Of a DNA stretch of 6,098 nt, positions 1 through 5,736 are shown piece after piece. The stretch lies in NCBI GenBank assembly GCA_003218735.1, contig QHOJ01000178.1, positions 1 to 6,098 on the forward strand, read 5' to 3'. Both the position numbers and the translations under genes were made by a program. Under the pieces are notes generated by a model. That model did no database searches. It saw only the letters and a program-made list of their open reading frames with translations, and was not told the origin of the DNA. The stretch is from Verrucomicrobiota bacterium (lineage in GTDB: Bacteria > Verrucomicrobiota > Verrucomicrobiia > Chthoniobacterales > UBA10450). Every line of letters begins with the position of its first letter. The stretch's first letter is position 1.

Positions 1-2
1 CA

Positions 3-422
3 TTAGGCGAAATCTTTGACGCGCCCCTTTTTATCGCACTCGCCTGGTTCGGCTATTTTTTGAACTTATTCAATCTGACGCCGGTCGGTATCCTCGACGG
101 CGGACGCATCGTGACTGCGCTTTCGCGCTGGCTTTGGTTGCCGGGATTCGCCCTCCTTCTCTGGTTCGGCTGGAAATTTCCGAACTTTATTGTCTGGCTC
201 ATCGTGCTTCTGTCGTTGCCGCGCATCTACTCGCTGTTCCGCAAACGAACTGAAGAAGAGCAACGTTATTTTGAAGTCACACCGTTGCAGCGTTGGACGA
301 TGTCGATCTTATATTTTGGTTTGATTGCGGTTTTGATCTTCGGAATGCATGTGGCGCAGCAAGATTTGAACAAGCACGGTGTGCGATCTCACGGTCATGG
401 CCAGGACGTGATCTTTCAATAG
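3..422 (+). CDS. Site-2 protease family (M50-like) membrane zinc metalloprotease, C-terminal part
   Basis: This is the 3' end of a gene whose start lies left of the window; the frame is open from base 3 and ends with TAG at 420-422, leaving 139 residues. Fragment residues 24-34 read NLTPVGILDGG, the N-x-x-P...LDG signature of site-2-protease-type peptidases, in which the Asp (fragment residue 32) is the third zinc ligand. The HExxH motif with the other ligands would lie upstream, outside the window. Hydrophobic stretches flank the motif (fragment residues about 7-27, 43-75 and 95-115), as expected for an integral membrane protease. The tail is hydrophilic and His-rich (KHGVRSHGHG). The family cleaves membrane-embedded substrates within the bilayer, often to release regulators; no substrate can be inferred here. 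The gene is convergent with the TPR gene at 458-2155, 35 bp away. The TTG at 60 is internal to the conserved region and is not a start. Confidence 0.85.
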   Translation, partial: LGEIFDAPLFIALAWFGYFLNLFNLTPVGILDGGRIVTALSRWLWLPGFALLLWFGWKFPNFIVWLIVLLSLPRIYSLFRKRTEEEQRYFEVTPLQRWTMSILYFGLIAVLIFGMHVAQQDLNKHGVRSHGHGQDVIFQ

Positions 423-457
423 GCAGTGGCGATTGACCTCAAACGTCCGCGAGCGGT

Positions 458-2155
458 TCAGGCGATCCGCCTCGCGCCGCCTGTCACTGCGAACACTCTT
501 TCTGGCTCAAGTCCGATTTTATTTAAAATCGACGTAAAACGCCGATCGGAACGCAATGGAACGAATTCCGGAGCGATGCCGACGAAGTGTAATGATGACG
601 AGCGCTCGTCGCATGCGCGTTCAAGTTCTCGAATGGCGTCGTCGTGCGCATGCAGTGCCACGTGCACATGCGCAATGGCGTCGCCCGGAGTGTAACGACC
701 CCGCCCCGCGACGGCCGCTTCGAGAATTTCCTGTGCTTCCTTGCGCCGATTCATCCGCGCGTAGGTGATCGCCAGACCAAATCCTGGTCTGCCCCTGACA
801 CTCTGCGCCTTCTCGTAGAGCGCAATCGCCTCATCGAAGCGTCCCGTCTCGCGATAGAGTGCCGCCAATAACGGCTCGCCGTAGAGAAATGTCGCATCGA
901 GTTGTAATGCGCGTTGGCCGGCTGCGATCGCTTCGTCATACAAGCCAAAATAACGGTAGAGCTCGCAAGCGGAGTTGTTCACCCACAGCGACGCTGGATC
1001 GATCTTCCACGTGCGCTGCAAGTAGGCCAGGGCTTTCTCACGCTCGCCGCGGGCGGCGTAAAGCGCAGCGATGAAATAATTGGACGGCGTCGAATTCGGC
1101 TCAATCTCGACTGCACGATTGAATTCCGCTTCCGCGCCATCGAGGTCCCAGTCGAGTATGCGTTTGGTTTCAGCGAGATAGACGTGCGCTTCCGCCTCGT
1201 TGTTGTCGATCTTGAGCGCCTTTAGCGCGGCTTCGCGCACTTTTGGATATGCTTCCAGCGGCGACACGTAAGCGTCGGCCAGCCATAGCCATGACTTGGC
1301 GATGCCGGTCCACGCGCGACTGAACTGCGGATCTTTCTGGAGCGCGCGCTCGAAGAATTCCAAGCTTTCTCGCAGCGGTTCCTCTGTACCTTTATCCGAC
1401 AGAAACAGACCGTGTAGATACACGTCGTAGGCATCGATGCTGCGCGACGGAGGCGCGGTGGCGGCGACATTGAGCTTGAGCTTCAACGCATCGACGATTG
1501 AACGTGTGATCTCGTCTTGAAGGGCAAAGATACTTTGAAATTCGCGTTCGAAAGTCTCCGACCAGACGGTGAACCCGTCGCACGCGTCGATTAGTTCCGC
1601 TGTGACGCGTACGCGATTGCCGTCGCGCCGAACACTACCCTCGAGCACATGCTCAACATTTAACTTCGCCGCGATTTCGCTGAGCTCGGCTTCCTTGTCC
1701 TTGAACCAGAACGAGGACCTCCGTGCCGCCACATGCAGGCCATCGATCTTCGCCAGCGCTGTCGAAATTTCGTCCGCAATACCGTCACTGAAGTAATTGT
1801 GGTCCTTTGCCGGGCTCAAATCATTGAAAGGTAGAACGGCGATCGATTTTTCGGGCGAGTCCGATCGGCTGAAAGCGGGCACAGACTGGATAATGTCGAT
1901 GTTGCGACCGTCGCGATCAGGCGTTCGGACAATTCCATATCGAGTGAGATCGAAAAACCAGGAGAGAACCAACGCGACCGGAAACCCGAGCACGATGAAG
2001 AGCACGATCAGGCGGACTACCGAGTTCGGAATATCGAACACGGGAAAAACTTGCGAAATACCTTCCGCAATCGCCCAACCCCCGACCACATACGCGACCG
2101 CGACGGTGTAAACTTTTCTCCGCTTCAGTTCGGCAAAAAAATTCTTTGAATTCAC
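458..2155 (-). CDS. Membrane-anchored TolB-like N-terminal domain / TPR repeat protein, two-TM variant (565 aa)
   Basis: Residues 1-16 are basic (FFAELKRRKVY). Two hydrophobic segments follow at about 17-37 and 47-68, and then a positively charged stretch (TRYGIVRTPDRDGR). Residues 103-230 form a TolB-amino-terminal-like alpha/beta domain: KSIAVLPF, YFSDGIADEIS, LEGSVRRDGNRVRVTAELID. From about 243 to the C-terminus are degenerate TPR units, e.g. ESLEFFERALQKDP, AEAEFNRAVEIEPN, REKALAYLQRTWKIDP, DEAIAAGQRALQLD and DEAIALYEKA. The protein closes with the family's usual end, LRSDRRF near 534-540. Such proteins are abundant in some environmental Gram-negatives and are thought to act as protein-interaction scaffolds or sensors; no activity is known for this one. 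It starts with GTG at 2155, which aligns with MNPKKFFAEV of the paralogue at 3265-5055, and has no clear ribosome binding site. Unlike the paralogue it lacks a third membrane segment, so the TolB/TPR part is predicted to be cytoplasmic. It diverges from the NTF2-like gene at 2256. Confidence 0.88.
   Translation of the reverse strand: MNSKNFFAELKRRKVYTVAVAYVVGGWAIAEGISQVFPVFDIPNSVVRLIVLFIVLGFPVALVLSWFFDLTRYGIVRTPDRDGRNIDIIQSVPAFSRSDSPEKSIAVLPFNDLSPAKDHNYFSDGIADEISTALAKIDGLHVAARRSSFWFKDKEAELSEIAAKLNVEHVLEGSVRRDGNRVRVTAELIDACDGFTVWSETFEREFQSIFALQDEITRSIVDALKLKLNVAATAPPSRSIDAYDVYLHGLFLSDKGTEEPLRESLEFFERALQKDPQFSRAWTGIAKSWLWLADAYVSPLEAYPKVREAALKALKIDNNEAEAHVYLAETKRILDWDLDGAEAEFNRAVEIEPNSTPSNYFIAALYAARGEREKALAYLQRTWKIDPASLWVNNSACELYRYFGLYDEAIAAGQRALQLDATFLYGEPLLAALYRETGRFDEAIALYEKAQSVRGRPGFGLAITYARMNRRKEAQEILEAAVAGRGRYTPGDAIAHVHVALHAHDDAIRELERACDERSSSLHFVGIAPEFVPLRSDRRFTSILNKIGLEPERVFAVTGGARRIA
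645..674. repeat. 8-bp-arm inverted repeat inside the TPR gene
   Basis: TGCGCATG at 645-652 is the exact reverse complement of CATGCGCA at 667-674, with 14 bases between. It lies in the coding sequence for a His-rich stretch (HVHVALHAH) near the C-terminus of the TPR protein. A direct repeat, AATGGCGTCG, occurs at 632-641 and 674-683. The alternating GCA/CAC/CAT codons of the His/Ala/Val run probably explain most of it. It is recorded as a structure; no function is claimed. Confidence 0.5.
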
Positions 2156-2192
2156 TGTCTGATCAGTCGGATCAAGCCTCGTATTTCGTCCA

Positions 2193-2205
2193 CGTTTGGC
2201 AAACG
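2193..2205. promoter_or_regulatory. Perfect 13-bp palindrome, candidate operator in divergent intergenic region
   Basis: CGTTTGGCAAACG is a perfect inverted repeat, with 6-bp arms around a central G. It sits near the middle of the 100-bp region between the divergent TPR gene (start 2155) and NTF2-like gene (start 2256), just upstream of the candidate -35 box at 2219. This placement fits a binding site for a dimeric regulator acting on one or both genes. No regulator gene is adjacent, so the role is inferred. A second, weaker inverted repeat, TGATC-N5-GATCA (2160-2174), lies right before the GTG start of the TPR gene. Confidence 0.35.
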
Positions 2206-2218
2206 CCAGGTTCGAAGT

Positions 2219-2246
2219 TTGACAGTCCCAGCGAGCCTAATAGGAT
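2219..2246 (+). promoter_or_regulatory. Candidate sigma70-type promoter for the first NTF2-like gene
   Basis: TTGACA at 2219-2224 is a perfect -35 consensus. After 16 bases comes TAGGAT at 2241-2246, matching 4 of 6 positions of TATAAT. The -10 ends 9 bases before the ATG at 2256, so transcription would begin within a few bases of the start codon. The alternative reading is that AGGA at 2242-2245 is a weak ribosome binding site 10 bases from the ATG and the promoter lies elsewhere. Confidence 0.45.
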
Positions 2247-2255
2247 TCGTGCACA

Positions 2256-2624
2256 ATGAACTCAACAAGCAACGACGGCGAAAAGATGGAAAAACAGATA
2301 TGGGAAGACATCAAAGCGAAGAATTGGAAAGCAGTGGAAGATAAAATCGCCGAAGGATTTCAATCTGTTCACCCGGACGGAGCGCGAGATCGGGCTGGCG
2401 AAATATCGTTGATCAAAAACCTGAACGTCGGCAAGGTAGCGCTGAGCGATTTTAAATCGACCATGGACGGCGACAACATTGTAGGTACCTATATGATTTC
2501 GGCCCAAGAAACGATCGATTTGGAACGATTGCCGACGAAGCCCACGCCGCGCCTCAGCGTCTGGAAGAAAGGTCAAAACGGCTGGCAATGGATTTGCCAT
2601 GCCAACCTCACCCCAATTCCTTAG
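2256..2624 (+). CDS. NTF2-like (DUF4440/SnoaL-type) protein, copy without signal peptide (122 aa)
   Basis: This is a small single-domain protein. The pattern WEDIKAKNWKAVEDKIAEGF...HPDG near the N-terminus, a central EISLIKNL helix, and the ending RLSVWKK...GWQWICHANL are typical of NTF2-like/DUF4440 folds. That fold is a cone-shaped alpha+beta barrel used both as small-molecule-binding proteins and as enzymes, so no reaction can be assigned. Residues 8-122 align without gaps to the next gene's C-terminal 115 residues, with about 84 identities counted by hand. Unlike that copy it has no signal peptide: an in-frame TAG at 2241-2243 closes the frame upstream of the ATG at 2256, so the protein is predicted to be cytosolic. 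An internal ATG at 2286 (residue 11) corresponds to a possible internal start in the paralogue. The reading frame is intact and conserved, which argues against a decayed pseudogene. It is probably co-transcribed with the next gene. Confidence 0.8.
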   Translation: MNSTSNDGEKMEKQIWEDIKAKNWKAVEDKIAEGFQSVHPDGARDRAGEISLIKNLNVGKVALSDFKSTMDGDNIVGTYMISAQETIDLERLPTKPTPRLSVWKKGQNGWQWICHANLTPIP

Positions 2625-2700
2625 AACTGGTCTCAAAACTCGCGGCTGGCAGTTCACCAAAGTTGAAGTCTAAGTGCCGGACCGACAGCGTGCTTTCACT

Positions 2701-3204
2701 ATGAAATCGACCAATAATCAACTCATGATCAGCCGGGCGCTATTGAAAAACAGATTTACCTTCATCACTTGGACGGTGGCGATTGTTCTATCTTGGCTAT
2801 TGCCAGCCGTTTGCCTTCGCGCCCAGGAGACTCCTGCTGCAGCAGGAGCATCGGAAGGAGAAAAAATGGAAAGACAGATGTGGGCTGATTTCAAGGCGAA
2901 AGACTGGAAGGTGGTCGAAAGTAAAATCGCGGAAGGTTTTCAATCTATTCATCCGGATGGACCGCGTGACCGAGCCGGCGAAATTTCGCTGATCGAACAT
3001 CTTAATTTAGGTGAGTTCACGTTGAGCAATTTCAAAACGACAGTCAACGGCGACAACATCGTCGTGAGCTACGTGATCGCGGTGCAGGAGACGATCGATC
3101 AACAACGCTTGCCGGCCAAGCCGGCTCCGCGCCTGAGCGTATGGAAGAAAGGAACGCACGGCTGGCAGTGGATTTGCCACGCCAACCTCAATCCGATTCC
3201 TTAG
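2701..3204 (+). CDS. Exported NTF2-like (DUF4440/SnoaL-type) protein (167 aa)
   Basis: With the ATG at 2701, the N-terminus has basic residues (R12, K16, R18), then a hydrophobic core at about 19-38 (FTFITWTVAIVLSWLLPAVC) and a plausible signal peptidase I site after LRA (residue 41). Residues 53-167 form the NTF2-like domain shared with the preceding gene, including WADFKAKDW, HPDGPRDRAGEISL and SVWKK...GWQWICHANL. The mature protein should be periplasmic or secreted; its ligand or reaction is unknown. Start choice is uncertain. A GTG at 2674 directly after an in-frame TAA would add nine polar residues, and ATG 2725 would give a more compact signal peptide. None of the three has a clear Shine-Dalgarno sequence. 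The gene follows copy 1 by 76 bp with no obvious separate promoter. Its 3' end converges on the second TPR gene. Confidence 0.8.
   Translation: MKSTNNQLMISRALLKNRFTFITWTVAIVLSWLLPAVCLRAQETPAAAGASEGEKMERQMWADFKAKDWKVVESKIAEGFQSIHPDGPRDRAGEISLIEHLNLGEFTLSNFKTTVNGDNIVVSYVIAVQETIDQQRLPAKPAPRLSVWKKGTHGWQWICHANLNPIP
2831..2868 (+). promoter_or_regulatory. 18-bp perfect palindrome followed by internal Shine-Dalgarno and in-frame ATG
   Basis: CTCCTGCTGCAGCAGGAG (2831-2848) is a perfect palindrome that could fold in mRNA as a 7-bp GC-rich stem with a TGCA loop. It lies at the signal peptide/mature domain junction. Eight bases beyond its start-proximal end comes AAGGAG (2855-2860), then five A's and ATG (2866-2868), in frame at codon 56. 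This is the best ribosome binding site in the window. Its use would give a 112-residue protein without the signal peptide. The CTCCT at 2831-2835 could pair either with AGGAG of the palindrome or with AGGAG of the internal site. Confidence 0.35.
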
Positions 3205-3223
3205 AAATCACTTCGCAAGCGCT

Positions 3224-3251
3224 GTAGCGGCGCCCCCGTGGAATGCGCTAC
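3224..3251. terminator. Hairpin between convergent genes, possible terminator or REP-like element
   Basis: GTAGCG (3224-3229) and CGCTAC (3246-3251) are exact reverse complements around a 16-base GC-rich loop. They lie in the 60-bp gap between the stop of the exported NTF2-like gene (3204) and the stop of the convergent TPR gene (3265). On the + strand the hairpin is followed by a moderately T-rich stretch (CCTTTGCTTTATTT), not a clean T-run. It could act as a weak bidirectional terminator or be a remnant of a dispersed intergenic palindrome. Confidence 0.35.
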
Positions 3252-3264
3252 GAACGCCTTTGCT

Positions 3265-5055
3265 TTATTTCGGGGCAAAAATTTTCGCGATCAGCGCTTC
3301 GAAGCGCGGATCGCCACGGAGCGGATCGAGCATAGGATCAACCTTGAGGAGAGCGATATCGGGACCGACGCGATCTCGGTAAGCGTGCTCGAGGTCTTCG
3401 ATCGCTTTTTCCTTTTCCCCAAGGGCGATGTGGACGAGAGCGAAAGCATAGTTCCCAACGTATCGTCGCGTGGCCAGTTGCTCCAATTGCTTCAGGATTT
3501 TCCGCGCATCATCCCGTTGGCCGAGTTTCGCTTCGGCTTGCGCCACAAGGCTGAGCACCAACGGATCGTCGTTTAACTCGGCCGCCTTTTTGTATTCGGC
3601 GAATGCCTCGCGGAGTTGTCCTTTCAACTCGAGCGCTTCTCCAAGGTTCCAGTGTGCGTAATAAAAATGTGGATCCATCTCGATGGTCTTGCGCAGTTGG
3701 GCAATGGCATCATCATAGCGCCGCGCCGTGACGAACCCGCTGCCGAGATCGGCATTGATAATCAAGGAGAGCGGATCGAGTTGTTGCGCCCGTTTGAGCT
3801 CGGCGATCGCCCGATCGAATTCGCCAAGAGACAGCGGCGGCCCACTTCCATACCAATGGTGTGCAGTGGCGTAATTAGGATTTAGTGTGATGGCACGTTC
3901 GAATTCCCTGGTCGATCCCTCAAAATCGAAATCATAAGACACTAAAACCTGTGCCAGCGACGTGTGCGCTTCGGCCAGCGCGTCATCGAGTTCGAGCGCC
4001 TTCTTTGCTGCCGCCTCAGCCTGAGGAAAAGACTCCAATGCAGATGCGGCACCGTACGGCGGCAAAAGCACATACGCGTCGGCTAGGCCGGCATATGCCA
4101 GCGCGTAATTCGGATCTTTTGCGATCGCCTGATTAAAATACGCAATCGCTTTTCGTAAATCCGGGCCCGTTCGTTTATTCCAAAAAAAACGGCCTTTGAG
4201 GTAAAGTTCGTATGCTTCGGTATCTGCCGTGGGACGTTTCGCGATTGCGCTTTTTTCCGAACCGGTCAGTTTCGCATGAAGCGTGTCGGCGATTGTTTTT
4301 GCGACGTCGCTTTCGACAGCAAATATATCGGTGAGCTTGCGGTCGTAAGTCTCGGCCCAAAGATGGGCATCGGTCGTTGCATTGATCAACTGCACTGTCA
4401 CGCGCACCTGATCGGCCGCTCTTTGAACACTGCCCTCGAGAATATTCAGGACACCGAGCTGTTTCGCGATGTCACGCAAGTTATCCGGGGCGCTTTTGTA
4501 TTTTTGCGTCGAAGTGCGCGAGATCACTTTCAAATCCGCCACCTTGGCCAGGCGCGTCAGAATTTCATCCTGGATTCCCTCGGCGAAGTAGGCGTTATCC
4601 GGGTCACGGCTCAGATTGTCGAACGGCAAAACCGCGATCGACTTCTGTGGCAGGGATTCCGCAGAAGCGGGAGGCTGTCCCTGTTCGGTCGATAATGTTC
4701 GGGACGTAGTGTAACGCCCGAGGAAAAATAAACCGACCGAGATTGCGCCAGCTATGATCACGATAAAAATCCACGCACGCTTCGGAGACCGGCCGAGGGG
4801 AAACTCGGCGTCCGCTATTTCGGTGCGCTTCAAGCCTTCCGGCGTAAGCTCAAATGCCCAGGCAATCACCAGCGCGATCGGAAACCCGATAACGATCGCG
4901 AGCACGATGAGTCGCACACCCCAATTTGGAATTTCAAAAAATGGAAGGACCTGCGTCGCGATCTCGGTCAGCAGCCAGGCCACAACACCGTAGGCTGCCG
5001 CCACCTTGTAAACATTGCGCCGCTTCACCTCTGCGAAGAATTTCTTCGGATTCAT
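3265..5055 (-). CDS. Membrane-anchored TolB-like N-terminal domain / TPR repeat protein, three-TM form (596 aa)
   Basis: This is a paralogue of the protein at 458-2155, about 61% identical over the first 70 residues by hand count. A basic N-terminus (FFAEVKRRNVYK) precedes hydrophobic segments at about 17-38 and 47-68. Next come a charged linker (LKRTEIADAEFPLGRSPKR) and a third membrane segment at about 94-114 (WIFIVIIAGAISVGLFFLG). The TolB-like domain runs from KSIAVLPFDNLS (138) to about 262, with YFAEGIQDEIL and LEGSVQRAADQVRVTVQLI. TPR units fill about 280-560, e.g. KAIAYFNQAIAKDPNYALAY, STREFERAITLNPNYATAHH, RAIAELKRAQQLDP and DAIAQLRKTIEMDPHFYYAH. The end, LRGDPRFEALIAKIF, is typical of the family. 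Three membrane segments with an inside N-terminus would put the TolB/TPR module in the periplasm. ATG 5055 is supported by alignment to the paralogue, without a clear ribosome binding site. It lies 27 bp downstream of vapC on the same strand, so read-through is possible. Role unknown; a sensory or scaffolding function is inferred. Confidence 0.88.
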   Translation of the reverse strand: MNPKKFFAEVKRRNVYKVAAAYGVVAWLLTEIATQVLPFFEIPNWGVRLIVLAIVIGFPIALVIAWAFELTPEGLKRTEIADAEFPLGRSPKRAWIFIVIIAGAISVGLFFLGRYTTSRTLSTEQGQPPASAESLPQKSIAVLPFDNLSRDPDNAYFAEGIQDEILTRLAKVADLKVISRTSTQKYKSAPDNLRDIAKQLGVLNILEGSVQRAADQVRVTVQLINATTDAHLWAETYDRKLTDIFAVESDVAKTIADTLHAKLTGSEKSAIAKRPTADTEAYELYLKGRFFWNKRTGPDLRKAIAYFNQAIAKDPNYALAYAGLADAYVLLPPYGAASALESFPQAEAAAKKALELDDALAEAHTSLAQVLVSYDFDFEGSTREFERAITLNPNYATAHHWYGSGPPLSLGEFDRAIAELKRAQQLDPLSLIINADLGSGFVTARRYDDAIAQLRKTIEMDPHFYYAHWNLGEALELKGQLREAFAEYKKAAELNDDPLVLSLVAQAEAKLGQRDDARKILKQLEQLATRRYVGNYAFALVHIALGEKEKAIEDLEHAYRDRVGPDIALLKVDPMLDPLRGDPRFEALIAKIFAPK

Positions 5056-5082
5056 GATTTCTTACTGCAACTTCGTCCCGGT

Positions 5083-5490
5083 TTAGATCGTCGCCAGAGC
5101 GTCCCCCAACGATTGCGTGAGCGCCGGTGCAGCGGCGCGCAGTTTGCTGTCTTCAGTGACAAGGCGGAGCCCCACGCGCTGAGCGATGGCAAGGAAACGC
5201 GCGTCGTAAGCGGTCACACCGTGCCGGATCGCGAGCGCCAGCGCGGCATCGTGCGGCACTTCTACATAATGCGGGCGGAGGAGGCGATCAGCTTGGGCGA
5301 GACATCGCTGGGCCTCGCTTGCCGTTAAATGGCGTGCCCGCTGATATGTTGCGAGGACATTGCTAAATTCAATTATCGCCAAGGGATCGGTTCGCCACAA
5401 ATCGTCCCGCCGGCGGAGTTGGTGAACGCCGTCAGTATAAGTGCCGCGAATGTACAGCGCTGCAATGATATTAGTGTCAACGACCAACAT
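5083..5490 (-). CDS. vapC: VapC-like PIN-domain ribonuclease toxin (135 aa)
   Basis: This is a complete PIN-domain protein of normal VapC length. The expected metal-binding acidic residues are all present: D5 in MLVVDTNI, E41 in IIEFSNVL, D96 in AYDARFLAIA and D114 in TEDSKL. PIN toxins are Mg/Mn-dependent endoribonucleases, often cutting tRNA or rRNA sites; the target here cannot be predicted. The start ATG at 5490 opens directly on the MLVVDTN strand, as usual. It lies 15 bp downstream of the vapB stop, in the classic antitoxin-then-toxin order, and lacks a visible Shine-Dalgarno sequence. The vapB stop overlaps an out-of-frame ATG (TGATG) opening a nine-codon ORF that ends 13 bases inside vapC, which may couple or dampen its translation. 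The toxin appears catalytically intact, so the pair may be active. Another TPR gene follows 27 bp later. Confidence 0.9.
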   Translation of the reverse strand: MLVVDTNIIAALYIRGTYTDGVHQLRRRDDLWRTDPLAIIEFSNVLATYQRARHLTASEAQRCLAQADRLLRPHYVEVPHDAALALAIRHGVTAYDARFLAIAQRVGLRLVTEDSKLRAAAPALTQSLGDALATI

Positions 5491-5505
5491 TGGAGCTTGG
5501 CGGCA

Positions 5506-5730
5506 TCAGTCACGACCCTCTGCAATTGCGGCTTCGATATCTTTCGCTGTTGGAACAAACCCGCCACGCAGCTTCACTGGCTTTGGGAGGTTCGGCCGGC
5601 GCGGTTTGCCAGTGCCGAGCGCGGTCTGGAGCAGTTCGGCCATAACGTCTTTGAGTTTCTTGTGCTCATGGACAGCGCGAATTTTGACTTCGCGCATGAG
5701 TTTGTCCGGAAGATCGAGGGTCGTTTTCAT
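5506..5730 (-). CDS. vapB: VapB-like ribbon-helix-helix antitoxin (74 aa)
   Basis: This small protein begins MKTTLDLPDKLMREVKIRA, a beta-strand followed by a helix typical of ribbon-helix-helix DNA-binding antitoxins, and continues with a second helix (LKDVMAELLQTAL). The basic, Pro-rich linker (KPRRPNLPKPVKLRGG) and acidic tail (TAKDIEAAIAEGRD) are consistent with a toxin-binding C-terminus that occupies the VapC groove. It is predicted to neutralise VapC and, as a dimer or as the VapBC complex, to repress its own promoter. The start is the ATG at 5730. The frame stays open far upstream, but that part is unlike any antitoxin and runs antisense into uvrB. A promoter with a palindrome in its spacer lies immediately upstream (5737-5765), and its -10 box ends 6 nt before the ATG, so the message may be leaderless. 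The gene is divergent from uvrB. Confidence 0.85.
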   Translation of the reverse strand: MKTTLDLPDKLMREVKIRAVHEHKKLKDVMAELLQTALGTGKPRRPNLPKPVKLRGGFVPTAKDIEAAIAEGRD

Positions 5731-5736
5731 TTCGCC

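Larger units (their letters stand above)
2277..3204 (+). repeat. Tandem gene duplication: two NTF2-like domains
   Basis: The segments 2277-2624 and 2857-3204 each encode the same 115-residue domain plus a stop, aligned without gaps, with 31 differences counted by hand (about 73% identity). Many differences are conservative (K/R, I/V, D/E, N/D), suggesting an old duplication kept under selection. The copies diverge abruptly upstream of the shared GEKME motif: the second carries a signal peptide, the first a short unrelated leader. Confidence 0.85.

Noticed and set aside
423..475. Possible terminator between the convergent protease and TPR genes.
   Set aside because: Only 4-bp stems (CCGC-GA-GCGG, GGCG-ATC-CGCC) are present, with no T-run on either strand, and part of it is TPR coding sequence.
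2262..2660. 132-codon minus-strand frame opposite the first NTF2-like gene.
   Set aside because: The opposite strand is conserved with its tandem copy at protein level. The antisense frame is a by-product of codon composition, and a similar but shorter frame lies opposite copy 2.
2794..2820. Lipoprotein lipobox in the exported NTF2-like protein (LLPAVC).
   Set aside because: Pro at -3 and Val at -1 do not fit the usual [LVI][AST][GAS]C pattern. A signal peptidase I site after LRA is more likely.
924..4128. Three copies of the palindrome GCGATCGC (924-931, 3803-3810, 4121-4128), reminiscent of HIP1.
   Set aside because: All fall in TPR coding sequence, where they encode Ala-Ile-Ala of the repeating DEAIA-type helix. 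Domain repetition and codon use explain them.
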